DNA of 64,000 nt from RUG420 sp045642465. Lineage in GTDB: Bacteria; Bacillota; Clostridia; Oscillospirales; Acutalibacteraceae. The stretch is taken from assembly GCA_045642465.1 (NCBI GenBank), contig JAZUIY010000016.1:372001-436000 (forward strand), read 5' to 3'. Of this stretch, positions 41,978-51,098 are shown one piece after another (position 1 is the stretch's first letter; each line of letters starts with the position of its first letter). Under the pieces are notes generated by a model. That model was not told the origin of the DNA. It was given only the letters and a program-made list of their open reading frames with translations, and did no database searches. The position numbers were made by a program, and so were the translations under genes.

Positions 41978-43358
41978 AGTTAGGAAAACAGTGGAGCAGT
42001 ATGGCATGCTCTCCAAAGGACAAACTGTCATTGTGGCGTTGTCCGGCGGAGCAGATTCCGTGGCACTGCTCAGCTGTCTGAAAGACCTGCAGCCGGAGTA
42101 CGGTCTGGGCCTGCTGGCCGCCCATGTGAACCACGGCATCCGTGGGGCAGAGGCGGACCGGGACGAGGCCTTTTGCAAAGACTTATGTGAACAGCTTGGT
42201 GTGGAACTGAAAGTTCTGCACGCAGATGTTCCGGCCCTTTGCAAAGAGACCGGCGCTTCCGAGGAAACCTGTGGCCGCAAGGTGCGCTACGGCTTCTTTG
42301 AAGCCCTTTTTGCGGACCTGCAGGAACAGGGACTGTCGGAAGGGAAAATCCGGATTGCAACCGCTCATACGGCACAGGATGCAGTGGAAACCTTCTTGTT
42401 CCATTTAGCACGGGGCACGGGGCTGACCGGCCTTACCGGGTTACCGGCCGTGCGGGGGAACATCATCCGTCCACTCATTGACTGCAGCCGAGAAGAAATT
42501 GAGGAATACCTTTTGGAAAAAGGGCTTGCTCATATAGAGGACAGCACCAATAAAGACACTGCTTATGCCCGCAACCGCATTCGGCATAACATTCTTCCGG
42601 AATTGGAAGCGGTGAATCCAGGTGCCTTCCAAAATGTACTGCGCTGTATGGAACTGCTGAAGCAGGATGAAGCACACCTGCAGGCCGAAGCGGAAGCTTT
42701 GCTTAATTCCGCCAAGGGTGAATACGGTGCTTACTGCGCCAGCATCCTTGCCGGCGGTGCACCTGCGGTAGCCAGCCGTGCCGTGGCTTCCATTCTGACC
42801 GAAGTTATTGGTCAGGACCTGGAACAAAAGCATGTGGCTGCCACTTTAGATTTGCTCCGCACCGGCGGGCAAATTCAAATTCCGTCCGGGGTTTATGTCC
42901 GGGTTCGGAATAATGAACTTACCGTATTACGGCAACTGCCGAAACCGGAACCGGTTTCCGACTTTGCCGTTCTCGGTGCCGAAGAAGTAACCCTTCCTAT
43001 TGGCACATTTACCTATCGGGTTTATCCGAACCCGAACCCGGGCACCCGCCCGGACACCCACGCGGCTACTTACGCAAACCAACTGGACTATGACAAACTG
43101 TCATATCCTTTTACTTTGCGGAACCGCCGGGAGGGAGACAACTTTTCTCCCGCATTCCGTCACTTGACGAAATCGTTGAAAACCCTGTTTCAGGAAGCAG
43201 GCATCCCGTCGGAACAGCGTTCCGGCATCCTGCTAATGGAATCTGACAACACCCTTTGCTGGGTGGAAGGCATTGGCCCTTCCGAAGACGCCAGAGTCAC
43301 GGAAACCACCCAAACCATTTTAGAAATTTCTTTAGAGAGAAAGAGGGAACGGACATGA
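41964..43358 (+). CDS. tilS: tRNA(Ile)-lysidine synthase
   Basis: A 464-residue ATP-pyrophosphatase that adds lysine to C34 of tRNA-Ile(CAU). The PP-loop is IVALSGGADSVALLSCL, followed by AAHVNHGIRGAEADRDEAFC and the TilS-specific domain with LAHIEDSTNKDTAYARNRIRH. The C-terminal TilS_C domain reads LRNRREGDNFSPA. ATG 41964 and ATG 41967 are adjacent and both overlap dnaB. It is followed by hpt with a 4-base overlap, a widely conserved tilS-hpt-ftsH cluster. Confidence 0.94.
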   Translation: MMNSKVRKTVEQYGMLSKGQTVIVALSGGADSVALLSCLKDLQPEYGLGLLAAHVNHGIRGAEADRDEAFCKDLCEQLGVELKVLHADVPALCKETGASEETCGRKVRYGFFEALFADLQEQGLSEGKIRIATAHTAQDAVETFLFHLARGTGLTGLTGLPAVRGNIIRPLIDCSREEIEEYLLEKGLAHIEDSTNKDTAYARNRIRHNILPELEAVNPGAFQNVLRCMELLKQDEAHLQAEAEALLNSAKGEYGAYCASILAGGAPAVASRAVASILTEVIGQDLEQKHVAATLDLLRTGGQIQIPSGVYVRVRNNELTVLRQLPKPEPVSDFAVLGAEEVTLPIGTFTYRVYPNPNPGTRPDTHAATYANQLDYDKLSYPFTLRNRREGDNFSPAFRHLTKSLKTLFQEAGIPSEQRSGILLMESDNTLCWVEGIGPSEDARVTETTQTILEISLERKRERT

Positions 43359-43915
43359 GTAAGGTCAGTGCAAACATGCACGACGACATTGAAAAAGTGT
43401 TGCTCACGGAAGAAGAAATTAAGGAGATTGTAAATCGCATCGGCAAACAGATTACCGAAGATTACAAGGACAAAAACCTTGTTTTGGTTTCGGTACTGAA
43501 AGGTTCCGTTGTATTTATGGCCGACTTAATGCGTGCCATTGATATCAATGCACAAATTGACTTCATGGTAGTATCCAGCTACACTGGCACCTCAACCACA
43601 AGCGGTCAGGTTAAAATCATTAAGGACTTAGACCTGGATTTAACCGGCTTGGATCTGGTTATTGTAGAAGACATTCTGGATACCGGCAAAACCCTTCATT
43701 CTCTCATGAAAATTCTTTCTACCAGGAATCCAAAGTCCATCCGTCTTTGTACCTTCCTGGACAAACCGGACAGACGTGTTGCTCCGGTAAAAGCAGACTA
43801 CATCGGCGCTGTTGTGCCGGATGAGTTTGTTGTTGGCTATGGTCTTGACTATGACCAGAACTACCGTAATCTTCCGTATCTCGGTGTGTTAAAACCACAC
43901 GTATACGAATCTTAA
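43355..43915 (+). CDS. hpt: Hypoxanthine phosphoribosyltransferase
   Basis: A 186-residue purine salvage enzyme that joins PRPP to hypoxanthine or guanine. The PRPP motif is LVIVEDILDTGKTL and the hood/flexible loop region VVSSYTGTSTTSG is intact. The ATG follows AGAGGGAACGG. Bacillus-type Hpt is co-transcribed with tilS and ftsH, as here. Confidence 0.95.
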   Translation: MSKVSANMHDDIEKVLLTEEEIKEIVNRIGKQITEDYKDKNLVLVSVLKGSVVFMADLMRAIDINAQIDFMVVSSYTGTSTTSGQVKIIKDLDLDLTGLDLVIVEDILDTGKTLHSLMKILSTRNPKSIRLCTFLDKPDRRVAPVKADYIGAVVPDEFVVGYGLDYDQNYRNLPYLGVLKPHVYES

Positions 43916-43928
43916 AGGAGGCCCCATT

Positions 43929-46052
43929 TTGAACGAGACTAACAACAACGGGAAGAAACCGGGAAAGGGCAGTCTGATTTCCACTTTGCTGTGGATTGTG
44001 CTGCCAATCCTCATGGTTGTTTCCATGTACTTCACTTTTAATGCCAACCCGGCAGCATCTGCCGAGAAGGAATATTATGAAGTGGTTTCCTACTTTGACC
44101 AGGGAAAGGTTACCGACTACACCCTGAACATTGGTAACGGGAAATTGACTTACACCTTGAAAGGGGAAAAGGAAGCACGTACATATTCCGTTCCATCGGT
44201 AGACCTCTTTGTAGCAGATACCCACGGAACCGTAAGAGAATATAACTTGGCTCATCCGGATGCCCCAATTAAGGAAAACTTTGATCGTGGCTCCAGCAAC
44301 GGCTGGTTGTCCGAACTCATTCCAATCTTAATTTCCACGGTACTGATGTTCGCCATTGCCGTATGGATCATCCGTCGGATGAACGCCGGCATGATGGGGG
44401 AAAACAACCGTGCCATGAGTTTCGGCAAAGCCCGTGTAAAGCAGGCTGACGATGCCCAGAAGAAGACCTTTGCAGATGTAGCAGGGGCCGATGAAGAAAA
44501 AGAAGAACTGGAAGAAATTGTAGAATTCCTGAAAGATCCTCATAAATACGACGCTTTGGGTGCCCGCATTCCAAAGGGTGTTCTGTTAGTGGGCCCTCCG
44601 GGTACCGGTAAAACCTTGCTGGCTAAGGCCACTGCAGGGGAAGCCAACAGACCATTCTTCAGCATTTCCGGTTCCGACTTCGTAGAAATGTACGTTGGTG
44701 TTGGTGCATCCCGTGTTCGTGACCTCTTTGAGTCCGCTAAGAAGAATGCACCTGCCATCATCTTCATTGATGAAATTGATGCCGTAGGCCGTCACAGAGG
44801 CGCCGGCATGGGCGGTGGACACGACGAACGAGAACAGACCTTGAACCAGTTGCTGGTTGAAATGGACGGCTTTGCCGGAAACCTGGGTATTGTGGTTATT
44901 GCCGCTACCAACCGTCCTGACATTTTGGACCCGGCACTGCTTCGTCCGGGCCGTTTTGACCGTCAAGTTACCGTGAACTATCCAGACGTTGTTGGCCGTG
45001 AAGCCATTTTGAAGATTCACGCCAAGAATAAACCAATGGGTCCGGATGTAGACCTGAACATTGTGGCTCAGGCCACCGCCGGTTTCACCGGTGCAGACCT
45101 GGAAAACCTCTTAAACGAAGCTGCTCTCTTAGCTGCTCGTAAGGGCCAGCGCGCCATTACCGCCGCCGACATCGGCGACGCTACCGTTAAGGTAATGGTA
45201 GGCCCAGAAAAGAAATCCAAGAAGATGAACGACGAAGAAAAGAAACTGACCGCTTATCATGAAGCAGGTCACGCCGTTACCAACTTCTATCTTCCATTGC
45301 TGGATCCGGTACACGAAATCAGCATCATTCCTCGTGGCTCTGCCGGCGGCTATACCATGTCCGTTCCAACGGAAGACAAGAGCTACATGACCAAGAACAC
45401 CATGCTGGAAAACCTGGTTACCTTGCTGGGTGGCCGTGTGGCAGAAGCCCTCATTATGGGCGACATCTCCACCGGTGCTTCCAATGACATTGAACGTGCT
45501 ACCAAGATTACGCACAACATGATTACCAAGTACGGTATGAGTGAAGAACTGGGTACCATTTGCTATGGTTCTCAGAACGACGAAGTTTTCTTAGGCATGG
45601 ACTACAACCGCATGCGTGACTACTCTGAAGCCACTGCAGCTGCCATTGACAAGGAAGCCAAGACCATCATGGACGAAGCATACGCCAAGTGCGAAAACTT
45701 GCTGAAAACCCATATGGATAAGCTGCATCAGGTAGCCAAGTACTTAATCCGCTACGAAAAGATGGACGGCACCATGTTCCGCAAGATCATGGAAGACCCG
45801 AACTTTGACATTGACGCCTTTATCCGTGAAAACGGAGACTCCATTGACGCCCGTGTAACCACGCCTCAGGACATGGTCCGCGCCGCCAAAGAAGCCAAGG
45901 CTGCCAAGGAATCTTTGCAGCAGGGTGCTGCACCGGCTCCGAAAGAAGAACCGGTGGTAGAGGAACAGCCGGAAGACCCGGATGCAGGAGTAAAAAGAGA
46001 TGACGATGCCATCCGCTCCTTAGCAGAAAAGTGGAAAAAGTTCCGTAAATAA
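43929..46052 (+). CDS. ftsH: ATP-dependent zinc metalloprotease FtsH
   Basis: A 707-residue membrane AAA+ protease that degrades membrane and regulatory proteins. Two N-terminal transmembrane helices (about 15-36 and 129-149) flank an external domain. Walker A is GPPGTGKTLLAK (222-233), Walker B is IIFIDEIDAVGR, and the second region of homology contains ATNRPDILDPALLRPGRFDR. The zinc motif HEAGH lies in AYHEAGHAV. The start is TTG 43929, 8 bases after AAAGGAGG. An acidic, Pro/Ala-rich C-terminal tail is present. A terminator follows. Confidence 0.96.
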   Translation: MNETNNNGKKPGKGSLISTLLWIVLPILMVVSMYFTFNANPAASAEKEYYEVVSYFDQGKVTDYTLNIGNGKLTYTLKGEKEARTYSVPSVDLFVADTHGTVREYNLAHPDAPIKENFDRGSSNGWLSELIPILISTVLMFAIAVWIIRRMNAGMMGENNRAMSFGKARVKQADDAQKKTFADVAGADEEKEELEEIVEFLKDPHKYDALGARIPKGVLLVGPPGTGKTLLAKATAGEANRPFFSISGSDFVEMYVGVGASRVRDLFESAKKNAPAIIFIDEIDAVGRHRGAGMGGGHDEREQTLNQLLVEMDGFAGNLGIVVIAATNRPDILDPALLRPGRFDRQVTVNYPDVVGREAILKIHAKNKPMGPDVDLNIVAQATAGFTGADLENLLNEAALLAARKGQRAITAADIGDATVKVMVGPEKKSKKMNDEEKKLTAYHEAGHAVTNFYLPLLDPVHEISIIPRGSAGGYTMSVPTEDKSYMTKNTMLENLVTLLGGRVAEALIMGDISTGASNDIERATKITHNMITKYGMSEELGTICYGSQNDEVFLGMDYNRMRDYSEATAAAIDKEAKTIMDEAYAKCENLLKTHMDKLHQVAKYLIRYEKMDGTMFRKIMEDPNFDIDAFIRENGDSIDARVTTPQDMVRAAKEAKAAKESLQQGAAPAPKEEPVVEEQPEDPDAGVKRDDDAIRSLAEKWKKFRK

Positions 46053-46064
46053 CCCATAAGAATA

Positions 46065-46113
46065 AGCCCTTAAACCGAGGAAACCGAATCCTTTGGTTTA
46101 AGGGCTGTTTTTA
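46065..46113 (+). terminator. Intrinsic terminator after ftsH
   Basis: A 12-bp stem AGCCCTTAAACC / GGTTTAAGGGCT with an inner AGGA/TCCT helix, followed by GTTTTTAT. Confidence 0.85.
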
Positions 46114-46170
46114 TGCACTTTTTGACCAAAGAAAAAGGAGGCAAAAACCGCATATTTAGGGGCTATTTCT

Positions 46171-46200
46171 TTGACAACACCACCATATATAGTGTAAAAT
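46171..46200 (+). promoter_or_regulatory. Promoter for parE-parC
   Basis: A perfect TTGACA (46171-46176), an 18-base spacer and TAAAAT (46195-46200), 29 bases before the parE start. Confidence 0.8.
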
Positions 46201-46228
46201 AACATGAATCATTATGTGGGAGGGTACC

Positions 46229-48211
46229 ATGGCTAAATCTGGAAATTACAGCAATGACAATATTTCCCAGTTGAAGGGTGCAGACCGTGTCCGTAAAAGA
46301 CCGGCCGTAATCTTCGGCTCCGATGGTATTGACGGCTGTCAACACTCTTTCTTTGAAATTTTATCCAACTCCATAGACGAAGCCCGTGAAGGTTACGGGG
46401 ACAAAATTATCATTACCCGTTATCTTGACCACAGCTTGGAAATCCAAGACTTTGGCCGAGGAATTCCAATGGACTACAACGAAAAGGAAAAGGAATATAA
46501 CTGGAAACTGGTGTTCTGCGAAATGTACGCAGGCGGTAAGTACGACACCAACTCCGGTTCCGGTTCCTATGAGTTTTCCTTGGGTCTCAATGGCTTAGGT
46601 CTTTGTGCTACCCAGTATTCCTCCGAATTTATGGATGCAGAAATCCATAGAGACGGTGTGAAATATGAAATGCACTTTAAGAAGGGGAATCCAAAGGGCA
46701 AACTTATTAAGGAAGACTATCCTCACAAGGATACCGGTTCCCGCATTTACTGGCGGCCGGACACCGACGTCTTCACCGACATTGACATCCCCCTGGATTA
46801 CTTCAAAGATGTCATTCGCCGTCAGGCCATTGTCAACAACGGCTTAAAGTTTATCCTCAAGGATGAAATCGGAAAGAATAAATTCGAAACCCACGAATTC
46901 GTTTATGAAAACGGGATTCAGGATTACATTAAGGAAGTTGCCGGTACCAATTCCTTTACCCAGCCTGTCTTCTGGAACACGGAAAGAGTTGGCCGTGACC
47001 GGGAAGACAAGGACGACTACAAAGTGTTAATCAACGCTTCTGTCTGCTTCTCCAACAAGCTGCAGATGAAAGAGTATTACCATAACTCCTCCTGGCTGGA
47101 ACACGGCGGTGCACCGGAAAAAGCAGTGCGAAGCGCCTTTGTCTCCCAGATTGATGCTTATTTAAAAGCCAACAACAAATACACCAAGTCGGATAAGAAG
47201 ATTACCTTCCAGGACATTGAAGACTGTCTCTGCATTGTCATTTCTTCTTTTTCCACCCAGACTTCCTATGAAAACCAGACCAAGAAGGCCATTACCAATA
47301 AGTTCATTCAGGAAGCCATGACGGACTTCTTCAAGCACAGCTTGGAAGTCTACTTCATTGAAAACAAAATGGATGCGGACAAAATTACGGACCAGGTACT
47401 GGTCAACATGCGTTCCCGTGTCCGTGCCGAATCTACCCGCCAGAATTTGAAGAAGACCTTAACCGGTAACATGGACATGGGCAACCGGGTACAGAAGTTT
47501 GTAGACTGCCGTACCAAAGACGTGGACCGCCGGGAAGTCTTCATTGTAGAAGGGGACTCCGCATTGGGTTCTTGTAAACAGGCCAGAGACTCTGAGTTCC
47601 AGGCTGTCATTCCGGTCCGGGGTAAAATTCTCAACTGCTTAAAGGCAGACTATGACCGCATTTTCAAGTCCGAAATCATTACGGACTTAATTAAGGTTTT
47701 GGGCTGCGGCGTAGAAGTACAGACCAAGAAGAAGGACATGAATGCCTTTAACCTGGACAACCTTCGCTGGTCCAAGGTTATCATCTGTACCGATGCCGAC
47801 GTCGACGGCTATCAAATTCGTACCCTGATTCTCACCATGATCTACAGACTCATGCCGACTCTCATAGAGGAAGGCAAAGTGTTCATTGCTGAATCGCCAT
47901 TGTACGAAATTCAATATAAAGACGAAGTTTGGTTCGCTTACACGGAAGTGGAAAAGACCCAGGTTTTGGAAGAACTGGAAGGCAAAAAATATAGTATCCA
48001 GCGTTCCAAAGGTCTTGGTGAAAACGATGCCGACATGATGTGGCTCACCACCATGAACCCGAAGACCCGCCGTCTCATTAAAGTCACTCCGGACGACGCC
48101 GAACTCACCGCTAAAACCTTTGACCTGCTGCTGGGTGACAACCTGGCCGGCCGTAAGGAACACATTGCTGAAGACGGTCATCTGTACTTAGACATGACCG
48201 ACGTAAGTTAA
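46229..48211 (+). CDS. parE: DNA topoisomerase IV subunit B (GyrB/ParE family)
   Basis: A 660-residue type IIA topoisomerase ATPase subunit. The GHKL domain has FEILSNSIDEAREG and DFGRGIPMDYNEKE, with LGLNGLGLCATQYSS. The transducer is followed by Toprim with FIVEGDSALGS and TDADVDGYQIRTL. The segment after the first helix reads RKRPAVIFGSDG where most GyrB/ParE have RKRPGMYIGST, a variant seen in Lachnospiraceae-type ParE. ATG 46229 is chosen because GGGAGGG lies 5 bases before it; ATG 46214 precedes that site. It forms the two-subunit enzyme with parC, 12 bases downstream. Confidence 0.92.
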   Translation: MAKSGNYSNDNISQLKGADRVRKRPAVIFGSDGIDGCQHSFFEILSNSIDEAREGYGDKIIITRYLDHSLEIQDFGRGIPMDYNEKEKEYNWKLVFCEMYAGGKYDTNSGSGSYEFSLGLNGLGLCATQYSSEFMDAEIHRDGVKYEMHFKKGNPKGKLIKEDYPHKDTGSRIYWRPDTDVFTDIDIPLDYFKDVIRRQAIVNNGLKFILKDEIGKNKFETHEFVYENGIQDYIKEVAGTNSFTQPVFWNTERVGRDREDKDDYKVLINASVCFSNKLQMKEYYHNSSWLEHGGAPEKAVRSAFVSQIDAYLKANNKYTKSDKKITFQDIEDCLCIVISSFSTQTSYENQTKKAITNKFIQEAMTDFFKHSLEVYFIENKMDADKITDQVLVNMRSRVRAESTRQNLKKTLTGNMDMGNRVQKFVDCRTKDVDRREVFIVEGDSALGSCKQARDSEFQAVIPVRGKILNCLKADYDRIFKSEIITDLIKVLGCGVEVQTKKKDMNAFNLDNLRWSKVIICTDADVDGYQIRTLILTMIYRLMPTLIEEGKVFIAESPLYEIQYKDEVWFAYTEVEKTQVLEELEGKKYSIQRSKGLGENDADMMWLTTMNPKTRRLIKVTPDDAELTAKTFDLLLGDNLAGRKEHIAEDGHLYLDMTDVS

Positions 48212-48223
48212 GGAGGGGAATGA

Positions 48224-50473
48224 ATGGCACCAAAAAAGAAAAAGGGACCGGACATTGCCCGCGAAGAAGTCAATCCAAACGCCCACATTATGGGCGCCGG
48301 GGAAGTGGTTGACCAGAAAATTGTAGATACTCTGGAAATCAACTACATGCCATACGCCATGAGCGTTATCATGTCCCGTGCAATTCCGGAAATTGACGGC
48401 TTCAAGCCTTCCCATAGAAAACTGCTCTATACCATGTACAAAATGGGCCTCTTAAACGGTAGCCGCATTAAGTCCGCCAACATTGTTGGTAGAACTATGC
48501 AATTGAACCCGCATGGCGATGCAGCTATTTACGACACCATGGTACGTCTCTCCCGTGGTTACGAAGCACTGCTTCATCCGTATGTAGACTCCAAGGGTAA
48601 CTTTGGTAAAGCCTATTCTAGAGACATGTCTTGGGCTGCTTCCCGATACACAGAAGCAAAGCTGGAAAAGATTGCCTCGGAATTATTCCGAGACATAGAT
48701 AAAGACACCGTTGACTTCGTAGACAACTATGACGCCACCATGAAGGAACCGACCCTGCTGCCGGTTACCTTCCCGAATATCTTAGTCAACAACAACACCG
48801 GTATTGCCGTTGGTATGGCCAGTTCCATCTGTTCCTTTAACTTGAAGGAAATCTGTGAAACCACCATCAACTTAATTAAGGATTCGGACTATGACATCAT
48901 GGATTCCTTGCAGGCACCGGACTTCCCGGGCGGCGGTCAGATTATTTATGACCGTGCCAAAATGGAAGAGGTATTCCGTACCGGACGCGGCGGCATCACC
49001 GTGCGTTCCAAGTACACCTATGACAAGGTGAACCATTGCATTGATATCACCGAAATTCCGCCAACCACCACCTCTGAAGTCATCATTGATAAAATCATTG
49101 AAAAGGCCAAGAGTGGCGGTCTCAAGGAAATTTCCGATATCCGAGATGAAACCGATAAATCCGGTCTGAAAATCACCATTGACGTAAAGCGCGGTACCGA
49201 CCCGGATGCCCTCATGCGCAAGCTCTTTAAGAGCACGTCTTTGGAAGAAGCATTCCCATGCAACTTCAACGTGCTCATTGCGGGCATGCCGAGAGTGGTT
49301 GGCGTCAAAGAGCTCTTAGAAGAGTGGATTGCGTTCCGCACGGAATGTGTTCGCCGCCGTGTCTACTTTGACCTGACCAAGGCCAAAGAAAAGCTGCACC
49401 TGTTACAAGGTCTTCAGAAAATCTTACTGGATATTGATAAAGCCATTCAGATTGTCAGAGAAACCGAAGAAGAAGCTGAAGTTGTACCAAACTTGATGAT
49501 TGGCTTCGGCATTGACCAAATTCAGGCAGAGTACGTAGCTGAAATTAAGCTGCGTCACTTAAACCGAGAATTCATTCTGAAGCGCTTGCAGGATTTGGAA
49601 GACCTGGAAAAGCAGATTGAAGATATGGAAAATATCTTAAAGAGCAAAGCCAGAGTCAAGAAAATCATCACCGGCGAACTGGAAGACGTGGCCAAGAAGT
49701 ATGGCCAGGAGCGGAAATCCGAAATCATTTATGCCTCTGACATGGAAGAGGAGGAAGACGTGGAAGAAACCGTAGAGGATTACCCATGCACCTTCTTCTT
49801 TACCAGAGACGGTTACTTTAAGAAGATTACGCCACAGAGCCTTCGTATGAGCGGTGCTCAGAAACTGAAGGAGAACGACGAAATTGTTCAGACGGTGGAA
49901 AGCTCCAACGCCAAGGAACTCTTGTTCTTCACCAACCAGGCTCAGTGTTACAAGGCCAAGGCAGATGACTTTGAAGACTCCAAGGCTTCCGTTTTGGGCA
50001 ATTACATTCCAACTGAGCTTGGCTTCGACGAAGGAGAAGTTCCTGTCTATATGGCCGTCACAGACGACTACAAGGGCTACATGGTCTTCGTCTACGACAA
50101 CGGTAAGGTGGGCAAGGTAGAAATGTCTTGCTATTACACCAAAACCAACCGTAAGAAGCTCATCAAAGCCACTTGCGACAAATGGCCGCTGGCCGGTGCC
50201 CTCTACATTAAAGAAGATACCGACCTGGTTTTGACTTCTTCCGCCGGCCGCATGCTGCTCATCAACACCGGCCTCATTGCTCCAAAGACCACCAAAAATA
50301 CCCAGGGCGTAGCATGCATGCGCCTGAAGAAGGGCCAGCGTGTCATGGGCGTCCGTCACTACGTTCCGGACGAATTCGTAAAGCAGTCTAGATACCGCAC
50401 TAAGAACCTTCCTGCACTGGGTGCTTTGCCTGCTGCAGAAGACACCGAAGGGGAGCAGTTGACGCTGGAATAA
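48224..50473 (+). CDS. parC: DNA topoisomerase IV subunit A (GyrA/ParC family)
   Basis: A 749-residue breakage-reunion subunit. It contains YAMSVIMSRAIPEIDGFKPSHRKLLYTMY, GDAAIYDTMVRLS, and the active-site tyrosine in SRYTEAKL. The C-terminal beta-pinwheel that wraps DNA begins near residue 510, and the last 15 residues are acidic. A GyrA-box QRRGGKG is not visible, favouring ParC over GyrA. AGGAGGGG precedes the ATG. Confidence 0.92.
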   Translation: MAPKKKKGPDIAREEVNPNAHIMGAGEVVDQKIVDTLEINYMPYAMSVIMSRAIPEIDGFKPSHRKLLYTMYKMGLLNGSRIKSANIVGRTMQLNPHGDAAIYDTMVRLSRGYEALLHPYVDSKGNFGKAYSRDMSWAASRYTEAKLEKIASELFRDIDKDTVDFVDNYDATMKEPTLLPVTFPNILVNNNTGIAVGMASSICSFNLKEICETTINLIKDSDYDIMDSLQAPDFPGGGQIIYDRAKMEEVFRTGRGGITVRSKYTYDKVNHCIDITEIPPTTTSEVIIDKIIEKAKSGGLKEISDIRDETDKSGLKITIDVKRGTDPDALMRKLFKSTSLEEAFPCNFNVLIAGMPRVVGVKELLEEWIAFRTECVRRRVYFDLTKAKEKLHLLQGLQKILLDIDKAIQIVRETEEEAEVVPNLMIGFGIDQIQAEYVAEIKLRHLNREFILKRLQDLEDLEKQIEDMENILKSKARVKKIITGELEDVAKKYGQERKSEIIYASDMEEEEDVEETVEDYPCTFFFTRDGYFKKITPQSLRMSGAQKLKENDEIVQTVESSNAKELLFFTNQAQCYKAKADDFEDSKASVLGNYIPTELGFDEGEVPVYMAVTDDYKGYMVFVYDNGKVGKVEMSCYYTKTNRKKLIKATCDKWPLAGALYIKEDTDLVLTSSAGRMLLINTGLIAPKTTKNTQGVACMRLKKGQRVMGVRHYVPDEFVKQSRYRTKNLPALGALPAAEDTEGEQLTLE

Positions 50474-50476
50474 GTC

Positions 50477-50505
50477 TTGCAACGAAGGGCATGATATGCT
50501 AAAAT
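50477..50505 (+). promoter_or_regulatory. Promoter for secG
   Basis: TTGCAA (50477-50482), a 17-base spacer and TAAAAT (50500-50505), 56 bases before the secG start. Confidence 0.7.
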
Positions 50506-50560
50506 TGCAGAGCTAACCCAAAATCCAAGCTTTTGCTTTATTTATACGGAGGAATACAAA

Positions 50561-50812
50561 ATGACAACTGCAGAAATGGTATTGGCAATCATTCTTGTTG
50601 TATTAGCATTGGCTCTTTCCATTGTTATCCTTCTTCAGAAGGGCCGTGAAGCTGACGCAGGCGCTGTAACCGGCGGTTCTGCAGGCGGTTCCAACTATGA
50701 AAAGACCGCTGGTCACCAGAAGGACACCATGCTTGGTAACATGACCAAAATTCTTGGTGTAGTTTTCTTCTTGGTAGCCATTGCAACAGTTCTTGTAACT
50801 GCATTTGCATAA
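50561..50812 (+). CDS. secG: Preprotein translocase subunit SecG
   Basis: An 83-residue inner-membrane subunit of SecYEG. Two hydrophobic helices (about 5-25 and 60-80) flank a Gly-rich loop (GAVTGGSAGGSNYEK). The AILVVLALALSIVILLQKGREA pattern is characteristic. The ribosome site is GGAGG. It has its own promoter and a downstream hairpin, so it is a single-gene unit. rnr and smpB, frequent downstream neighbours, are not here. Confidence 0.93.
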   Translation: MTTAEMVLAIILVVLALALSIVILLQKGREADAGAVTGGSAGGSNYEKTAGHQKDTMLGNMTKILGVVFFLVAIATVLVTAFA

Positions 50813-50827
50813 ACCCAAAAGAAAGAC

Positions 50828-50868
50828 GAAAGTGCCCTGCTTAGCAGGGCACAAAACTTTCCCAAATC
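50828..50868 (+). terminator. Weak terminator-like hairpin after secG
   Basis: A 9-bp stem GTGCCCTGC / GCAGGGCAC (50832-50852) with a TTA loop. The following sequence AAAACTTTC lacks a long T run, so termination is likely but not certain. Confidence 0.5.
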
Positions 50869-50870
50869 CC

Positions 50871-50899
50871 TTGACTTTACGCCACCGAAAAAGTATTAT
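50871..50899 (+). promoter_or_regulatory. Promoter for tRNA-Lys
   Basis: TTGACT (50871-50876), a 17-base spacer and TATTAT (50894-50899), 24 bases before the tRNA. Confidence 0.8.
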
Positions 50900-50922
50900 A
50901 TTTAAGCGCGCAAAGCCCATAT

Positions 50923-50998
50923 GATCCATTAGCTCAGTCGGTAGAGCACTTGACTTTTAATCAAGGTGTCCGGGGTTCGAATCCCCGATGGGTCACCA
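50923..50998 (+). tRNA. tRNA-Lys (anticodon UUU)
   Basis: A 76-base tRNA with encoded CCA. The acceptor GATCCAT pairs with ATGGGTC (one T-G pair). The D arm is GCTCAGTCGGTAGAGC, the anticodon stem CTTGA/TCAAG has loop CTTTTAA giving anticodon TTT, and the T arm is CGGGG-TTCGAAT-CCCCG. Confidence 0.96.
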
Positions 50999-51000
50999 AT

Positions 51001-51034
51001 AAAAAAAGAAGCACCTAAGGGTGCTTCTTTTTTT
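51001..51034. terminator. Terminator after tRNA-Lys, usable from both strands
   Basis: A 15-bp perfect stem AAAAAAAGAAGCACC with its complement around TAAG. The T tract exists in both orientations, so it can also end the minus-strand hydrolase gene. Confidence 0.9.
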
Positions 51035-51098
51035 ATTGCATTGAGGGGATTCGAAGTAGGAGCGGCAAGGGATGCAATCCTGACTAAAACAATCCACT

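Noticed and set aside
48224..50473. GyrA rather than ParC
   Set aside because: No GyrA-box is visible in the C-terminal pinwheel and the paired B subunit resembles ParE; still, gyrase cannot be excluded without a whole-genome comparison.
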